This document shows positions 7,388-15,868 of a DNA stretch of 45,540 bases, one piece after another (the stretch's first letter is position 1; each line of letters starts with the position of its first letter). Source of the stretch: Desulfocapsaceae bacterium (GTDB lineage: Bacteria > Desulfobacterota > Desulfobulbia > Desulfobulbales > Desulfocapsaceae); the NCBI GenBank assembly GCA_030653035.1, contig JAUSAB010000052.1, positions 1 to 45,540 on the forward strand, read 5' to 3'. The position numbers and the translations under genes were made by a program. Under the pieces are notes generated by a model, which worked only from the letters and a program-made list of their open reading frames with translations, did no database searches and was not told the origin of the DNA.

Positions 7388-8116
7388 TCATATGTTGGTC
7401 AGATGGATCAAAAATTCGCTGTTCCCTTTGGGACCAACAATAGGGGAGCGGGTAACTCCCTGGCTGGTCAGGCCAAGTTTTTCGCTAAAGTGCATGATCT
7501 TGGTGATAGCCTCTTCGTGAAGCAGTGGGTCAACAACGACACCGCCTTTGGGGATCTTTTCTCGGGGGAGTTCAAACTGTGGTTTGATCAGGGCGATAAG
7601 ATTGATTTCTTCACCAAAAAGAGGGAACAGGGGCGGAATCAGCTTGGTCAGCGAGATAAAAGAGGAGTCAATAACGGCCAGTTCAATGGATTCAGGAATC
7701 TGATCCTTACTAATTGTTCGGGCATTAAAACGTTCAATCACCACGACCCTTGGGTCTTGACGCAGTTTCCAATCAAGTTGGCCATAGTTGACATCCACTG
7801 CATACACCTTGCGGGCCCCATGTTGAAGCAGACAATCGGTAAAACCACCACTTGAGGCGCCAATATCGACGCAAAGCTGTCCAGCAGGATTATAATTAAA
7901 GGCATCGAGAGCGCCTTTTAATTTTACCCCCCCTCGGGAAACATAGGGACAACTCTGCTTGACCTGAATCTTGACATCAGGATTAAAAGGAGAACCCGCT
8001 TTATCTACCAACTGACCATTGACCAGAACTTGGCCGGCGCCTATCAGCGCCCTGGCCTTGCTCAGGTTTTCGGCCAGTCCTGAGACAACAAGAAGTTCGT
8101 CAAGACGTTGTTTCAC
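7388..8116 (-). CDS. tlyA: TlyA-family rRNA 2'-O-methyltransferase
   Basis: The 242-residue product combines an N-terminal S4 RNA-binding domain (RLDELLVVSGLAENLSKARA, residues 3-60) with an FtsJ-type methyltransferase domain carrying the SAM motif CVDIGASSGGFTDCLL near residue 90 and the D-V-N-Y-G-Q-L-D-W segment that marks the TlyA/hemolysin A family. The family methylates ribosomal RNA cytidines; the older name hemolysin is misleading. It is the last gene of the tol operon run, 18 bases after cpoB, with no obvious link to Tol function. The length is normal for the family. Confidence 0.9.
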   Translation of the reverse strand: MKQRLDELLVVSGLAENLSKARALIGAGQVLVNGQLVDKAGSPFNPDVKIQVKQSCPYVSRGGVKLKGALDAFNYNPAGQLCVDIGASSGGFTDCLLQHGARKVYAVDVNYGQLDWKLRQDPRVVVIERFNARTISKDQIPESIELAVIDSSFISLTKLIPPLFPLFGEEINLIALIKPQFELPREKIPKGGVVVDPLLHEEAITKIMHFSEKLGLTSQGVTRSPIVGPKGNSEFLIHLTNI

Positions 8117-8134
8117 TGGGCACGCGGAACCCTC

Positions 8135-9211
8135 CTACAAGGAAGAGAGTTTGCTCTTGGCCTGTTGTGCTTCGGGGCTGGAGCCATAGGATGTTATGAT
8201 CTTCTGGTAAAGGATCTTGGCCGTATCTTTGTCTGAGAGTTGCTCAAAGGCCATGGCCTGTTTGAGAAGGGCCGCGGGTGTCTTTGGATGTTTAGGCTGG
8301 CTGGAGATAATCTTTTGATACTGCAGGATAGCCTGATCGTATTCTTTCTGCTGATAGAGGCATTCGCCCATCATATAACGGGCCTGGATTGCGTTGGGCC
8401 CATTAGTGTTTTTATTGATTGAGGATTCGAATGTCTCGTAGGCATTTTGGTAATTCCCGGCCTCGTATTTCTTTTGTGCTTGATTAAACAACTCATCAGT
8501 GGGTGCTGCGGCAGCAGGAGTCGGCTGCTCTTGTTCTTTTTTAGGGGCTTGTTTTGTAGGTGCAACTGGAGTTGCTGAAGCCTCATCAGCTGAAACCGGT
8601 TCTGTCACTGGTGGAGGTGCATGTACGGTTGCAGGCGGAGTGCTTGTTTCTTTTTTCATTTCTGCTGGTGCCGCCTGTCCCTTGATCTGTTTTTTTCGAT
8701 CAGCCTGAAAATGGGCCACTCCCGGGGCGGCTCCTGCTGTTTTTGCCTTTAACCTTGCCGCTTCCGCAGCCTCGGCAGCGGCGCTGGCCTTTCGTTCAGC
8801 TTCTTGTGTCCGTGCCGACTGAAGAGTTGCCACACTGTCCTGTTGTTGTTTCAGTTGCTCATTAAGCTGCGTTATCTTGATATCGGTTTCCGAAGATTGC
8901 TTGTTTACGATCTCATGAAGTGAGCTTTCCAGCCCTTTGTTTTTTTCCTGAAGCTGACGATTGGTAACGGCTGTTGCCTCAAGTTCACTCTTGAGTGCCA
9001 GGATCTCCTGCTGCATCTCATTTAACTGACCGGATGAGCTGGCCTGTTTCTTCTGCATATCGCCAACGGTATTGGCCTGCATATCCTCAAGTTTTTTATT
9101 GACTGCCCGCAACTGATAGGAGAGGGTTTTAACCTCTTCCTGGGTTGCGCATTGGACCAGGAAAGGGGTCAAAGAAAGAAGGACAAGAAGGGTAATGAGA
9201 GATTTATTCAT
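8135..9211 (-). CDS. cpoB: CpoB/YbgF, Tol-associated coiled-coil TPR protein
   Basis: The 358-residue product starts with an export signal ending LTPFLVQC; the Cys could be a lipidation site, though Gln before it is not a typical lipobox residue. A long coiled coil follows (about residues 25-145), then an Ala/Pro-rich linker (about 150-240), and three tetratricopeptide-like repeats at the C-terminus (LFNQAQKKYEAGNYQNAYETF and two more). This is the CpoB layout: an N-terminal trimerising coil and TPRs that link Tol-Pal to septal peptidoglycan synthesis in E. coli. The linker is longer than in E. coli. The gene sits 36 bases after tolB, where other genomes usually place pal first. Confidence 0.85.
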   Translation of the reverse strand: MNKSLITLLVLLSLTPFLVQCATQEEVKTLSYQLRAVNKKLEDMQANTVGDMQKKQASSSGQLNEMQQEILALKSELEATAVTNRQLQEKNKGLESSLHEIVNKQSSETDIKITQLNEQLKQQQDSVATLQSARTQEAERKASAAAEAAEAARLKAKTAGAAPGVAHFQADRKKQIKGQAAPAEMKKETSTPPATVHAPPPVTEPVSADEASATPVAPTKQAPKKEQEQPTPAAAAPTDELFNQAQKKYEAGNYQNAYETFESSINKNTNGPNAIQARYMMGECLYQQKEYDQAILQYQKIISSQPKHPKTPAALLKQAMAFEQLSDKDTAKILYQKIITSYGSSPEAQQAKSKLSSL

Positions 9212-9247
9212 GGCATATACCTGTTCAATGATATTTGGAATAAAATA

Positions 9248-10546
9248 TTATTTTTTAGAGGACCAACGGGGATATGTTTGGTTACCTTTTAACGAAAAAA
9301 GTTGCCGCTGATAGGTTCCGTTTTTCAAAATGGCATAAATTCTCTGCCCACCTCCTTCCCGTTTTACGAAGATCAGTTGTTTGCCATCAGGAGACCAGTC
9401 GGGTGATTCGTGATGACCTGAGTCTTTAGTCACCTGAACAGGCGTAGCGCCAGCTTCTGGAAGGATGGTGCAAATCTGGTATGAACCATTCGTCAAGCTG
9501 GAGTATGCCAGAAGATCCCCTTTGGGAGACCAAGCAGGTTCAGCATTTTCTGTACCCTGAAAGGTAAGTCTTTGAACATTTTTGGTATTGAGGTCCATAA
9601 GATAAACCTGTGGCTTGCCGCTACGATCAGAGACAAAGGCAATTCGTCTGCCGTCAGGTGACCAGGAGGCTGAGACATTGATTCCTGTCCGTGCGGTTAG
9701 TTGTTCTAGAACATTTCCTTGACGGTCAAGCATATAGAGATCAGGATTCCCGTCTTTGCTCATGGTCAAAACCATTTTTTGCCCATCCGGTGACCAGGCT
9801 GGTGCCAGATTCATTCCTTTTCTTCTAGAAAGGACCTGGGTCGTGGTACTTTGGTCGAGGTTGGTGATATAGAGATCTTGGTTAGCTTTATGGTAGGAGG
9901 TATAGCTGAGGCTCTTCCCGTCAGGGGTAAAACGGGGAGAGATCACCAAATTCCGATGGCGGGTGATCTGTCTTGTCTTATCGCCAAGGATATTTGTCAG
10001 GTAAGCCTCTTTGGCTCCACTGCTGTCGGAAATAAAGGCGATCTGGCTGGAGGCAATACCTTGTTCACCAGTGAGTTCCTTGATGACATTGTCACAGAAT
10101 TTAAACATTATTTCCTGCTTCTGCTCTGCAGTTCCTGTATATTGTTTACCAAGGATCGTATCTCCTTTAGCTATATCCACAAGGCGCATCTCAAAATTCA
10201 TTCCTGCTGGTGACATGGAATAACTGCCCAGGATGGTATAGTCAGCGCCAAGTTGTTTCCAGTCAGGAGACCCGGATCCAGCGTAGTTCTGATTGGGGAT
10301 AATAGAGATGATTCCATGGAATTCCAGCGCTTTTTCCAGTGTACCGGCCAGTTCATGGCCAAAGGCCCGAGAATCACCCGATTGCGCCGTGTTGGTAAAA
10401 GAGGGAACGGCCATATTGATCTTGCGTGTTCCCGAGGCGGTAATATCGAGATAGACCTTTCCCTCTGCATGTGCGGAAAGGGTGGCGTTGCTCAGGAGCA
10501 GGAGGATACCAAAGAGGAGAGTGATTGTAGAGTGTATCTTATTCAT
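9248..10546 (-). CDS. tolB: TolB, periplasmic beta-propeller of the Tol-Pal system
   Basis: The 432-residue product has a signal peptide (ending near SAHAEG), an N-terminal alpha/beta domain (residues 30-165) and a six-bladed propeller built from repeats of the S-W-S-P-D-G-K/R type, seen at least five times (for example AWSPDGQKMVLTMSKDGNPD). TolB binds Pal and helps energised Tol proteins act during outer-membrane constriction. Length matches E. coli TolB. It follows tolA by 77 bases in the tolQRAB order. Confidence 0.95.
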   Translation of the reverse strand: MNKIHSTITLLFGILLLLSNATLSAHAEGKVYLDITASGTRKINMAVPSFTNTAQSGDSRAFGHELAGTLEKALEFHGIISIIPNQNYAGSGSPDWKQLGADYTILGSYSMSPAGMNFEMRLVDIAKGDTILGKQYTGTAEQKQEIMFKFCDNVIKELTGEQGIASSQIAFISDSSGAKEAYLTNILGDKTRQITRHRNLVISPRFTPDGKSLSYTSYHKANQDLYITNLDQSTTTQVLSRRKGMNLAPAWSPDGQKMVLTMSKDGNPDLYMLDRQGNVLEQLTARTGINVSASWSPDGRRIAFVSDRSGKPQVYLMDLNTKNVQRLTFQGTENAEPAWSPKGDLLAYSSLTNGSYQICTILPEAGATPVQVTKDSGHHESPDWSPDGKQLIFVKREGGGQRIYAILKNGTYQRQLFSLKGNQTYPRWSSKK

Positions 10547-10623
10547 GGTATGATAAAAGAAAAAAGGTGAAAACGCGAAATAATTTCAATGCCCACAGAG
10601 TGTACCACTGATGGATTAAAAAA

Positions 10624-11667
10624 TCACTGAATTCCGCTTGGTTTGAATTTGAGACCAACCTCAAGACGTTGTTTTTGCAAGGCTGCTGGCGGTGCAGGTA
10701 GTGGATTCGCGGCCTCCAGAGTTTTGAGAACAAACTGATCAAAAACCTTATCCCCCGATTCTTGCTCAAAGGATTGGCTGACGATCTGCCCGTCACTGGC
10801 GATAGTGATGCTGACCACTGCTTGTAGATTGGGCTCCCAGGTCTTGATATCAGGTGGCCGCCAGTATTGCTGGATGTGGCCCATAATGGTTGCATAATAT
10901 TGTTGTTCCAGAACACTCATGCTTTTGGCATTGCCGGCACCAGATTGTGAAGACGCTGCATGCGAGGTACTGGTGCTGGTCCGAAGCTGATCGCGCAGGG
11001 CATCCTTGGCATCTGCCGCCGCCATTCTCGCCTCAAGTTCAGCACGTCTGGCTTCTTCTCTTGCCGCGGCAATTTGCCGCTGTTTTTTTATGGTTTCTTG
11101 GGCTGTGTTTTCTTTTTTAACTTCTTCTTGAAGTTGTTTAGTGATGTTTTTTAATTCGTCTTTACGAATTTTTGCATCCTCAGCCCGGGTGTCAGGGATC
11201 TCTTTGACCTCTTTTTTCAGTTTTTGTTTTAATGGCTTGATGGAGATTGCCTCTACAGGTGTCGGGGGCGCTGCCGTTTCAGGAATGGGAACGGTTTTTT
11301 CTATCGGAGGAGGAATTTTTTTGGCAACCTCCGATTTAATTATCTCAGCAGGTTTCGGTGGTACAATCTCTTCCTGTATTTCTTCCTTCACCTCTTCCTT
11401 CACTTCTTGCTTTATCGGTTGTTTTGTTGCTTTTATTGCCGTCGGGGCCGCTGGTTCATTTTTGGCTGCAGGTTCAGCAACACTCATCAGATCAATGGTC
11501 GTTACTTCCGGCAGTATAGGGTGTTGATTCAGCAATTTGGGCACAAATATGGCGGACAGCAGGACGAAAAGATGAAGACCGATCGCCAGGTTGAGAGGAA
11601 GCTTCCATTCGCCGGGCAGGGTATGTGGGGATAGATGTTTCTGTAACACGTTACTGCTTTTCTTCAA
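10624..11667 (-). CDS. tolA: TolA/TonB-type energy transducer
   Basis: The 347-residue product has one N-terminal membrane helix (LNLAIGLHLFVLLSAIFV, about residues 25-45), a long Lys/Glu/Pro- and Ala-rich periplasmic stretch (about 75-235) and a C-terminal TonB/TolA domain (VLEQQYYATIMGHIQQYWRPPD, then AVVSITIASDGQIVSQSF). It would couple TolQR proton flow to TolB and Pal. The C-terminal domain is of the general TonB_C type; position after tolQ and tolR makes TolA the better name. Its start overlaps the end of tolR by 17 bases. Confidence 0.9.
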   Translation of the reverse strand: MKKSSNVLQKHLSPHTLPGEWKLPLNLAIGLHLFVLLSAIFVPKLLNQHPILPEVTTIDLMSVAEPAAKNEPAAPTAIKATKQPIKQEVKEEVKEEIQEEIVPPKPAEIIKSEVAKKIPPPIEKTVPIPETAAPPTPVEAISIKPLKQKLKKEVKEIPDTRAEDAKIRKDELKNITKQLQEEVKKENTAQETIKKQRQIAAAREEARRAELEARMAAADAKDALRDQLRTSTSTSHAASSQSGAGNAKSMSVLEQQYYATIMGHIQQYWRPPDIKTWEPNLQAVVSITIASDGQIVSQSFEQESGDKVFDQFVLKTLEAANPLPAPPAALQKQRLEVGLKFKPSGIQ

Positions 11668-12091
11668 TGGGTTTGGTCATCATTCCCAGTTTGGCAAATC
11701 CTGCTGCTTTAATGTTGGCCATGGTTTCTGCAACTACTCCATAGGCAACATCTTTGTCAGCCGAGAGGAAAATGGGTTCCTCCTTGCCTTTTTCATCTAT
11801 CTTTTTCAGTTGGTCCAAAAGAATTGCCGCGGTGACAGGGGATTTATTCAGAATAATTGTGCCGTCTTTTTTTACCGTTACCACTAATGGATCTTCTTTC
11901 TGCCGCAGCGAATTCGCGGTAGTTGCCGGCAAGTCCACATCAAGCCCCTGGGTCATCATCGGCGCAGTCACCATGAAGATGATAAGCAACACCAACATAA
12001 CATCGACCAGAGGTGTTACGTTAATATCAGCAACCAACCCTCTTGGGTTATTTCCCCTGCTTGATCCCATTCCCATTTTCTTCGTATCCAA
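11651..12091 (-). CDS. tolR: TolR/ExbD-type proton-channel subunit
   Basis: The 146-residue product has a short cytoplasmic N-terminus (GLVADINVTPLVD), one membrane helix (VMLVLLIIFMVTAP) with the conserved Asp at its start (PLVDVML), and a periplasmic ExbD domain (PLVVTVKKDGTIILNKSPV). The membrane Asp carries protons together with TolQ. It lies between tolQ (19-base gap) and tolA (17-base overlap). Confidence 0.93.
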   Translation of the reverse strand: MDTKKMGMGSSRGNNPRGLVADINVTPLVDVMLVLLIIFMVTAPMMTQGLDVDLPATTANSLRQKEDPLVVTVKKDGTIILNKSPVTAAILLDQLKKIDEKGKEEPIFLSADKDVAYGVVAETMANIKAAGFAKLGMMTKPIEEKQ

Positions 12092-12110
12092 TAAAAAGTA
12101 TAATGTGGTT

Positions 12111-12812
12111 TTATGTACGGCTTATCATGTCGCGTTCAATAAGGTTGAGAAAATCGGTGGAGAAATTTTGCATTTCTCCATCGATATAGGTCAATTTATT
12201 GGCAAAATAATTATAAAAAATAACTGCCGGGATGGCGACGGCAAGGCCTGCAGCTGTTGCTATCAGGGCCTCGGAGATACCAGGAGCGACAACGGCCAGT
12301 GATGCGGAACCCCGGGCGCCGATTTCGTGGAATGAGGCCATGATCCCCCAAACCGTACCAAACAGACCGATAAATGGGGTGGCGCTGCCGGTGGTAGCCA
12401 GAAAGGGAAGATATTTCCCCATTTCAGTAATCTCCTGTGATTCCGCTTTGCGGATAGCCCGCTTCAGATTATCCAGAGTTGCCATCTGCATCTCCAGGGT
12501 TTCTGGGTGCTGGCCTTCATCTTTCCGGCTGCGAATCTTGTTGATCTTCTGCAGTTCGGTAAAGCCCGCTGAAAAGATGGAGGCCTCGGGGCTATATTCA
12601 TAGTCCTGGGCAGATTCGTAAGCCTCGCTCAGTTTACTTGAAGCCCAGAACGTTTCCAGGAAATCCCGGGTATCAGCAGATACTTTCTTGAATAGGCGCA
12701 CTTTTATGAAAATAATCGACCAGGATATCAGTGAAAAAATAAGAAGAACAAGCATAACCAGTTGTCCAACCGGTCCGGCGTGGAGGATCATGTTAACGAT
12801 GGAGAGTTGCAC
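12111..12812 (-). CDS. tolQ: TolQ/ExbB-type proton-channel subunit
   Basis: The 233-residue product has three membrane helices (about residues 14-36, 135-160 and 175-200) and the MotA/TolQ/ExbB signature around LPFLATTGSATPFIGLFGTVWGI. A GTG start at 12812 is chosen because AAGGAA lies 7-8 bases upstream; the first ATG (codon 8) would cut into the leader of helix one. It opens the tol operon. The 189 bases upstream hold no gene, only a small perfect inverted repeat at 12893-12905 (TCACTT-A-AAGTGA). Confidence 0.93.
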   Translation of the reverse strand: MQLSIVNMILHAGPVGQLVMLVLLIFSLISWSIIFIKVRLFKKVSADTRDFLETFWASSKLSEAYESAQDYEYSPEASIFSAGFTELQKINKIRSRKDEGQHPETLEMQMATLDNLKRAIRKAESQEITEMGKYLPFLATTGSATPFIGLFGTVWGIMASFHEIGARGSASLAVVAPGISEALIATAAGLAVAIPAVIFYNYFANKLTYIDGEMQNFSTDFLNLIERDMISRT

Positions 12813-13001
12813 GTCTGTATTCCTTCAAGTATTGATTTCGCAACAAGCGAAACGTATTGGTTATTGGTTCTGTATCGTTTGAAAATCGTTGTTCACTTAA
12901 AGTGATGCAAATAGCTCTTTCCTGATTGCAACTTTAAGGAGTGACTCGCTGACAATTCATTCAGATAATTTTCTGGCAAAATACTCCTTTTGCATAAAAA
13001 A

Positions 13002-13232
13002 TCAACTCTCGGCTCGTTTGTATAGTCTTTCCTGCCATGCCTCCAACTGTTCTTGATAGTCATTGACAGAAGAAATCATTCCACACCCCGTGCAGACAGC
13101 CCTGGCGCTGTGTCAGCGTCCCTGCAGGCGCACCTTTTTCTGACTGCAGTAGAGACAGCGAAAGGTTGGTTCATCATCATTTGCAACTTCATTTTTTAGA
13201 GCAGATGAGGTTAGAGCAGATGAGTCAATCAT
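13002..13232 (-). CDS. Small zinc-ribbon protein gene with an in-frame TGA (candidate selenoprotein or interrupted gene)
   Basis: The ATG at 13232 overlaps the stop of the dehydratase gene (ATGA), a strong sign of translational coupling. The frame reads 39 residues with a CLYC pair, meets TGA at 13113-13115 (codon 40), and continues in the same frame for 36 residues with a CTGC pair to a TGA stop at 13002. The two CxxC pairs on either side of the TGA together make one zinc ribbon (spacing about 17), so both halves belong to one protein of 76 residues. Either TGA is decoded (selenocysteine or read-through) or the gene carries a nonsense mutation or sequence error. ACAGC/GCTGT can form a small hairpin right after the TGA, closer than classical bacterial SECIS elements. 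The N-terminus contains a 15-base tandem duplication (13197-13226). Confidence 0.6.
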
Positions 13233-13675
13233 GGCAACAAGGGGGATGTCATGGCACAGGAAAAATCAACCTGGACGGCAATCTTTTCATTGACACGCAA
13301 AATTCCCTTCAGAAACCAGGCCCCTGCTATTTTTTCCTTCACATTCACCTGCATCTGGATAATGCTGCCCGGGCCTACCGGCCGCTTGAAGCGGGCCCCA
13401 CCAATACGGGTAAGGACCGGAATTCCGGATTTTGTTTCCGCTGCGTCCTGCGACATCCTGGCAATCAGCAGAGCACCGGTCTGAAATAGGGCCTCACAGA
13501 GGATCACCCCAGGCAAAATAGGATATTCAGGGTAATGTCCTTTGAAGATGTCAAGGTCTGCTGGGATGGTTTTTTCCGTAACCATGGCTCCGTTCTCAAA
13601 GCTGACAATCCTGTCAATCCAGAGGAAGGGCGGCCGATGCGGGATCAGGGCTGTGATGAGGGGGTCAATGGTCAT
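13229..13675 (-). CDS. FabZ/FabA-like hot-dog 3-hydroxyacyl-ACP dehydratase of the lipid-type cluster
   Basis: The 148-residue product is a single hot-dog domain with the FabZ active-site layout: FKGHYPEYPILPGVILCEAL (residues 44-63), giving the catalytic His in GHYP and the acid in CEAL. It would dehydrate a 3-hydroxyacyl chain on the cluster's ACP. It starts 6 bases after the ketoreductase gene and overlaps the small zinc-ribbon gene by 4 bases. Length is normal for FabZ. Position in the cluster suggests a specialised substrate and not housekeeping fatty-acid synthesis. Confidence 0.88.
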   Translation of the reverse strand: MTIDPLITALIPHRPPFLWIDRIVSFENGAMVTEKTIPADLDIFKGHYPEYPILPGVILCEALFQTGALLIARMSQDAAETKSGIPVLTRIGGARFKRPVGPGSIIQMQVNVKEKIAGAWFLKGILRVNEKIAVQVDFSCAMTSPLLP

Positions 13676-13681
13676 AACGGC

Positions 13682-14422
13682 TCATAATCCTCCGTTGACT
13701 TCCAGCACCGCGCCGGTAATGTAGGACGCCTGCCGGCCGGCAAGAAAAAGAACCGCGTTTGCCACTTCTTCGGCGGTACCAAAACGGCGCATGGGGACCA
13801 ACTTTTTGTAGGCAGCCACCTGTTCAGTGCTCAGGTCGTCAAGGAGGTCAGTGGCGATAAAGCCGGGGGAGACACAGTTGACAGTGATTTTTTTACGGGC
13901 GGTTTCTTTGGCCAGACTTTTGGTCATGCCGATCTGTCCCGCCTTGGAGGCGGCGTAATTGGCCTGACCGGCAAAACCGAGATGGGCAACGGGCGAGGTG
14001 ATATTGATTATCCTCCCGTATTTCTGCTTCATCATCAGGAGAACAGCCTGTTTGGACATGTTGAAGGTGCCGGTCAGGTTGACATCAATCACCTGTTGCC
14101 AGTCCTTACTGTCCATGAGGGCAAGGAGTCCATCGCGGCGGATGCCGGCATTGTTGATCAGAATATCAATGGTGTCAAACTCCTCTTCCACCTGCCGGAA
14201 GAATGTCTCCACCTGCCTGTTGTCGGCGACATCGCATTGGTGCAGTTGCAGCCTGTCTTCAAATTGCTCGCATTCATGGCGAAAGGCCTGGGCCGCCTCA
14301 CTGTTGCCGCCATAAATGCCGATTACCTGTGCGCCCTCTCTGAGAAACGCCAAGGTAATGGCCCGACCCAGGCCGCGGCTGGCGCCGGTGACGACAATTT
14401 TTTGATCAATAAAATTAGACAT
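13682..14422 (-). CDS. FabG-like 3-oxoacyl-ACP reductase of the lipid-type cluster
   Basis: The 246-residue product is a classical short-chain dehydrogenase: TGASRGLGRAI cofactor motif near residue 13, NNAGIRRDG near 90, Ser in NITSPVAHLG near 140, and YAASKAG catalytic Tyr/Lys near 155. It should reduce 3-oxoacyl-ACP with NADPH. The Asn-Ser-Tyr-Lys set appears complete. It lies 8 bases after a CrtI-like gene and 6 bases before the dehydratase gene, so ketosynthase, reductase and dehydratase form a chain-extending set in one operon. Confidence 0.9.
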   Translation of the reverse strand: MSNFIDQKIVVTGASRGLGRAITLAFLREGAQVIGIYGGNSEAAQAFRHECEQFEDRLQLHQCDVADNRQVETFFRQVEEEFDTIDILINNAGIRRDGLLALMDSKDWQQVIDVNLTGTFNMSKQAVLLMMKQKYGRIINITSPVAHLGFAGQANYAASKAGQIGMTKSLAKETARKKITVNCVSPGFIATDLLDDLSTEQVAAYKKLVPMRRFGTAEEVANAVLFLAGRQASYITGAVLEVNGGL

Positions 14423-14430
14423 TTTGTTAA

Positions 14431-15837
14431 TTATACACTGCGGATATAACCGTCAACATCATTGGCGACGATCACCCCGTAATTGATGGCTCCAAGCCAG
14501 CCCGACATGATAATCCCCACTGAACCTACATGAAAGAGGCCGGAGACCTCTTTGAAGAGGGAACGGGAGACGGCAAGGCCTTCAAATTTGGTACCGAAAG
14601 AGGTGCCGCGGCTGTGCAGGGTGTAGCGGTTAAAAGTCTTGGGTGTGGCCGCTTCCAGCCAGTCAATTTTGTCGTTTACTCCAGGGAAATAACGATTCAG
14701 ATCCACCAGGGTTCGCTCAATGAGGGCCTGTTTCTCGGTTGCATAGGCGGCGGGGGTGAGGCTGTTCCAGTCATCGAAACGGCTATTCATAGAGGCGACA
14801 ATGGCATAGCGGTCGTGGCCTGGACGTGTTTTTGGGTAATAGACCGAGAAGGTCTTCGAGCGGGTGTGCATGTCGAGTAGTTCGGAAGAATCGAAGACGG
14901 GTGCGGTGGAGGTGAAAAGGAGATCTCCCTTGTCTTCAATAGCAGCATCTTTCTTCAGTCCAATATAGACTTGGCAGCTGGAATTGTTGACCCGAATTGC
15001 ATCGGCCTTTACCAGGAAGTCCTGAGAAAAGACATCACGTCCTGCCAGATCATAAATGGTATTGGTAATGCCGCTGTTGGAAACCACAGCCGGGGCAGTG
15101 ATCACTCTGCCGTTTACCTCAATGCCTCGCACCTTGCCTTTCTCGACAATAATCCGGTCCACCTTGGCATTGGTGCAGATCATCACCCCATTTTTTTCCA
15201 GGTCCTCTGTCATCATCTGGATAAGCTTGTCTGTACCTCCTTCAAAAGTAAAGACCCCTTTGTTCATGAAGTTGGAAAAGACAATCCCGTAGGTGATGGC
15301 CGGATCGTCCAGAGTAGAACCGTTAGCATAGGTGATCGGTTCCATGAGCAAGCGATGCACATCCGTTCGACCGGGGAAAAATTCGTCAAACAACTCCCTG
15401 GTGGTCATGGTCTGATCATCGTAAAAATTCATCCCGGCCACCGTGGAGAAAAAATGGTCGATAGTCGTCTGGGCAATCTTGAATTTTTTCTTTAGCAGTG
15501 CGGTGAAATCGCTACGATCAAAGGTGGTTTGCAGAGAAAACTGGGGATTGTCAAAGACGATATTTTTGAGCTGGACAATAGACCCAGTGATCTCCTTGGT
15601 CCAGTATTTTTTGCAGGTCTTGACCATGCCGTAGGGAAAACCATGCAACGAGATGTCGAAGATATGGTCTTTGCGCTTGAACCAGGTGGCAAGGCCTCCG
15701 AGCTGGTGGTGGAACTCAAGGAGCAGTACCTTGTGGCCGCAATAAGACAGCCGTTTGGCCGTTGTCAGTCCGCCCAAGCCGGAACCGATAACAATCACAT
15801 CGTAATGGTCAGCTGCTTTGTCTAAAGAAAAGGGCAT
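14431..15837 (-). CDS. CrtI/phytoene-desaturase-like FAD oxidoreductase (first of two)
   Basis: The 468-residue product opens with an FAD-binding motif (DVIVIGSGLGGLTTAKRL, residues 14-31) followed by LLEFHHQLGGLATWFKRKDHIFDISLHGF, the pattern of phytoene desaturases, carotene isomerases and retinol saturases. The C-terminus keeps the FAD-binding G-x-x-x-G-W-L-G-A-like region (GIIMSGWLGAINYG). It would desaturate or isomerise a long acyl or polyene chain. It sits 31 bases after a related FAD enzyme and 8 bases before the ketoreductase gene. No phytoene synthase gene is near, so a carotenoid substrate is not supported by context. Confidence 0.82.
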   Translation of the reverse strand: MPFSLDKAADHYDVIVIGSGLGGLTTAKRLSYCGHKVLLLEFHHQLGGLATWFKRKDHIFDISLHGFPYGMVKTCKKYWTKEITGSIVQLKNIVFDNPQFSLQTTFDRSDFTALLKKKFKIAQTTIDHFFSTVAGMNFYDDQTMTTRELFDEFFPGRTDVHRLLMEPITYANGSTLDDPAITYGIVFSNFMNKGVFTFEGGTDKLIQMMTEDLEKNGVMICTNAKVDRIIVEKGKVRGIEVNGRVITAPAVVSNSGITNTIYDLAGRDVFSQDFLVKADAIRVNNSSCQVYIGLKKDAAIEDKGDLLFTSTAPVFDSSELLDMHTRSKTFSVYYPKTRPGHDRYAIVASMNSRFDDWNSLTPAAYATEKQALIERTLVDLNRYFPGVNDKIDWLEAATPKTFNRYTLHSRGTSFGTKFEGLAVSRSLFKEVSGLFHVGSVGIIMSGWLGAINYGVIVANDVDGYIRSV

Positions 15838-15868
15838 AAAATTGTTTTAGCGTTGTTTGCTTATTTGC

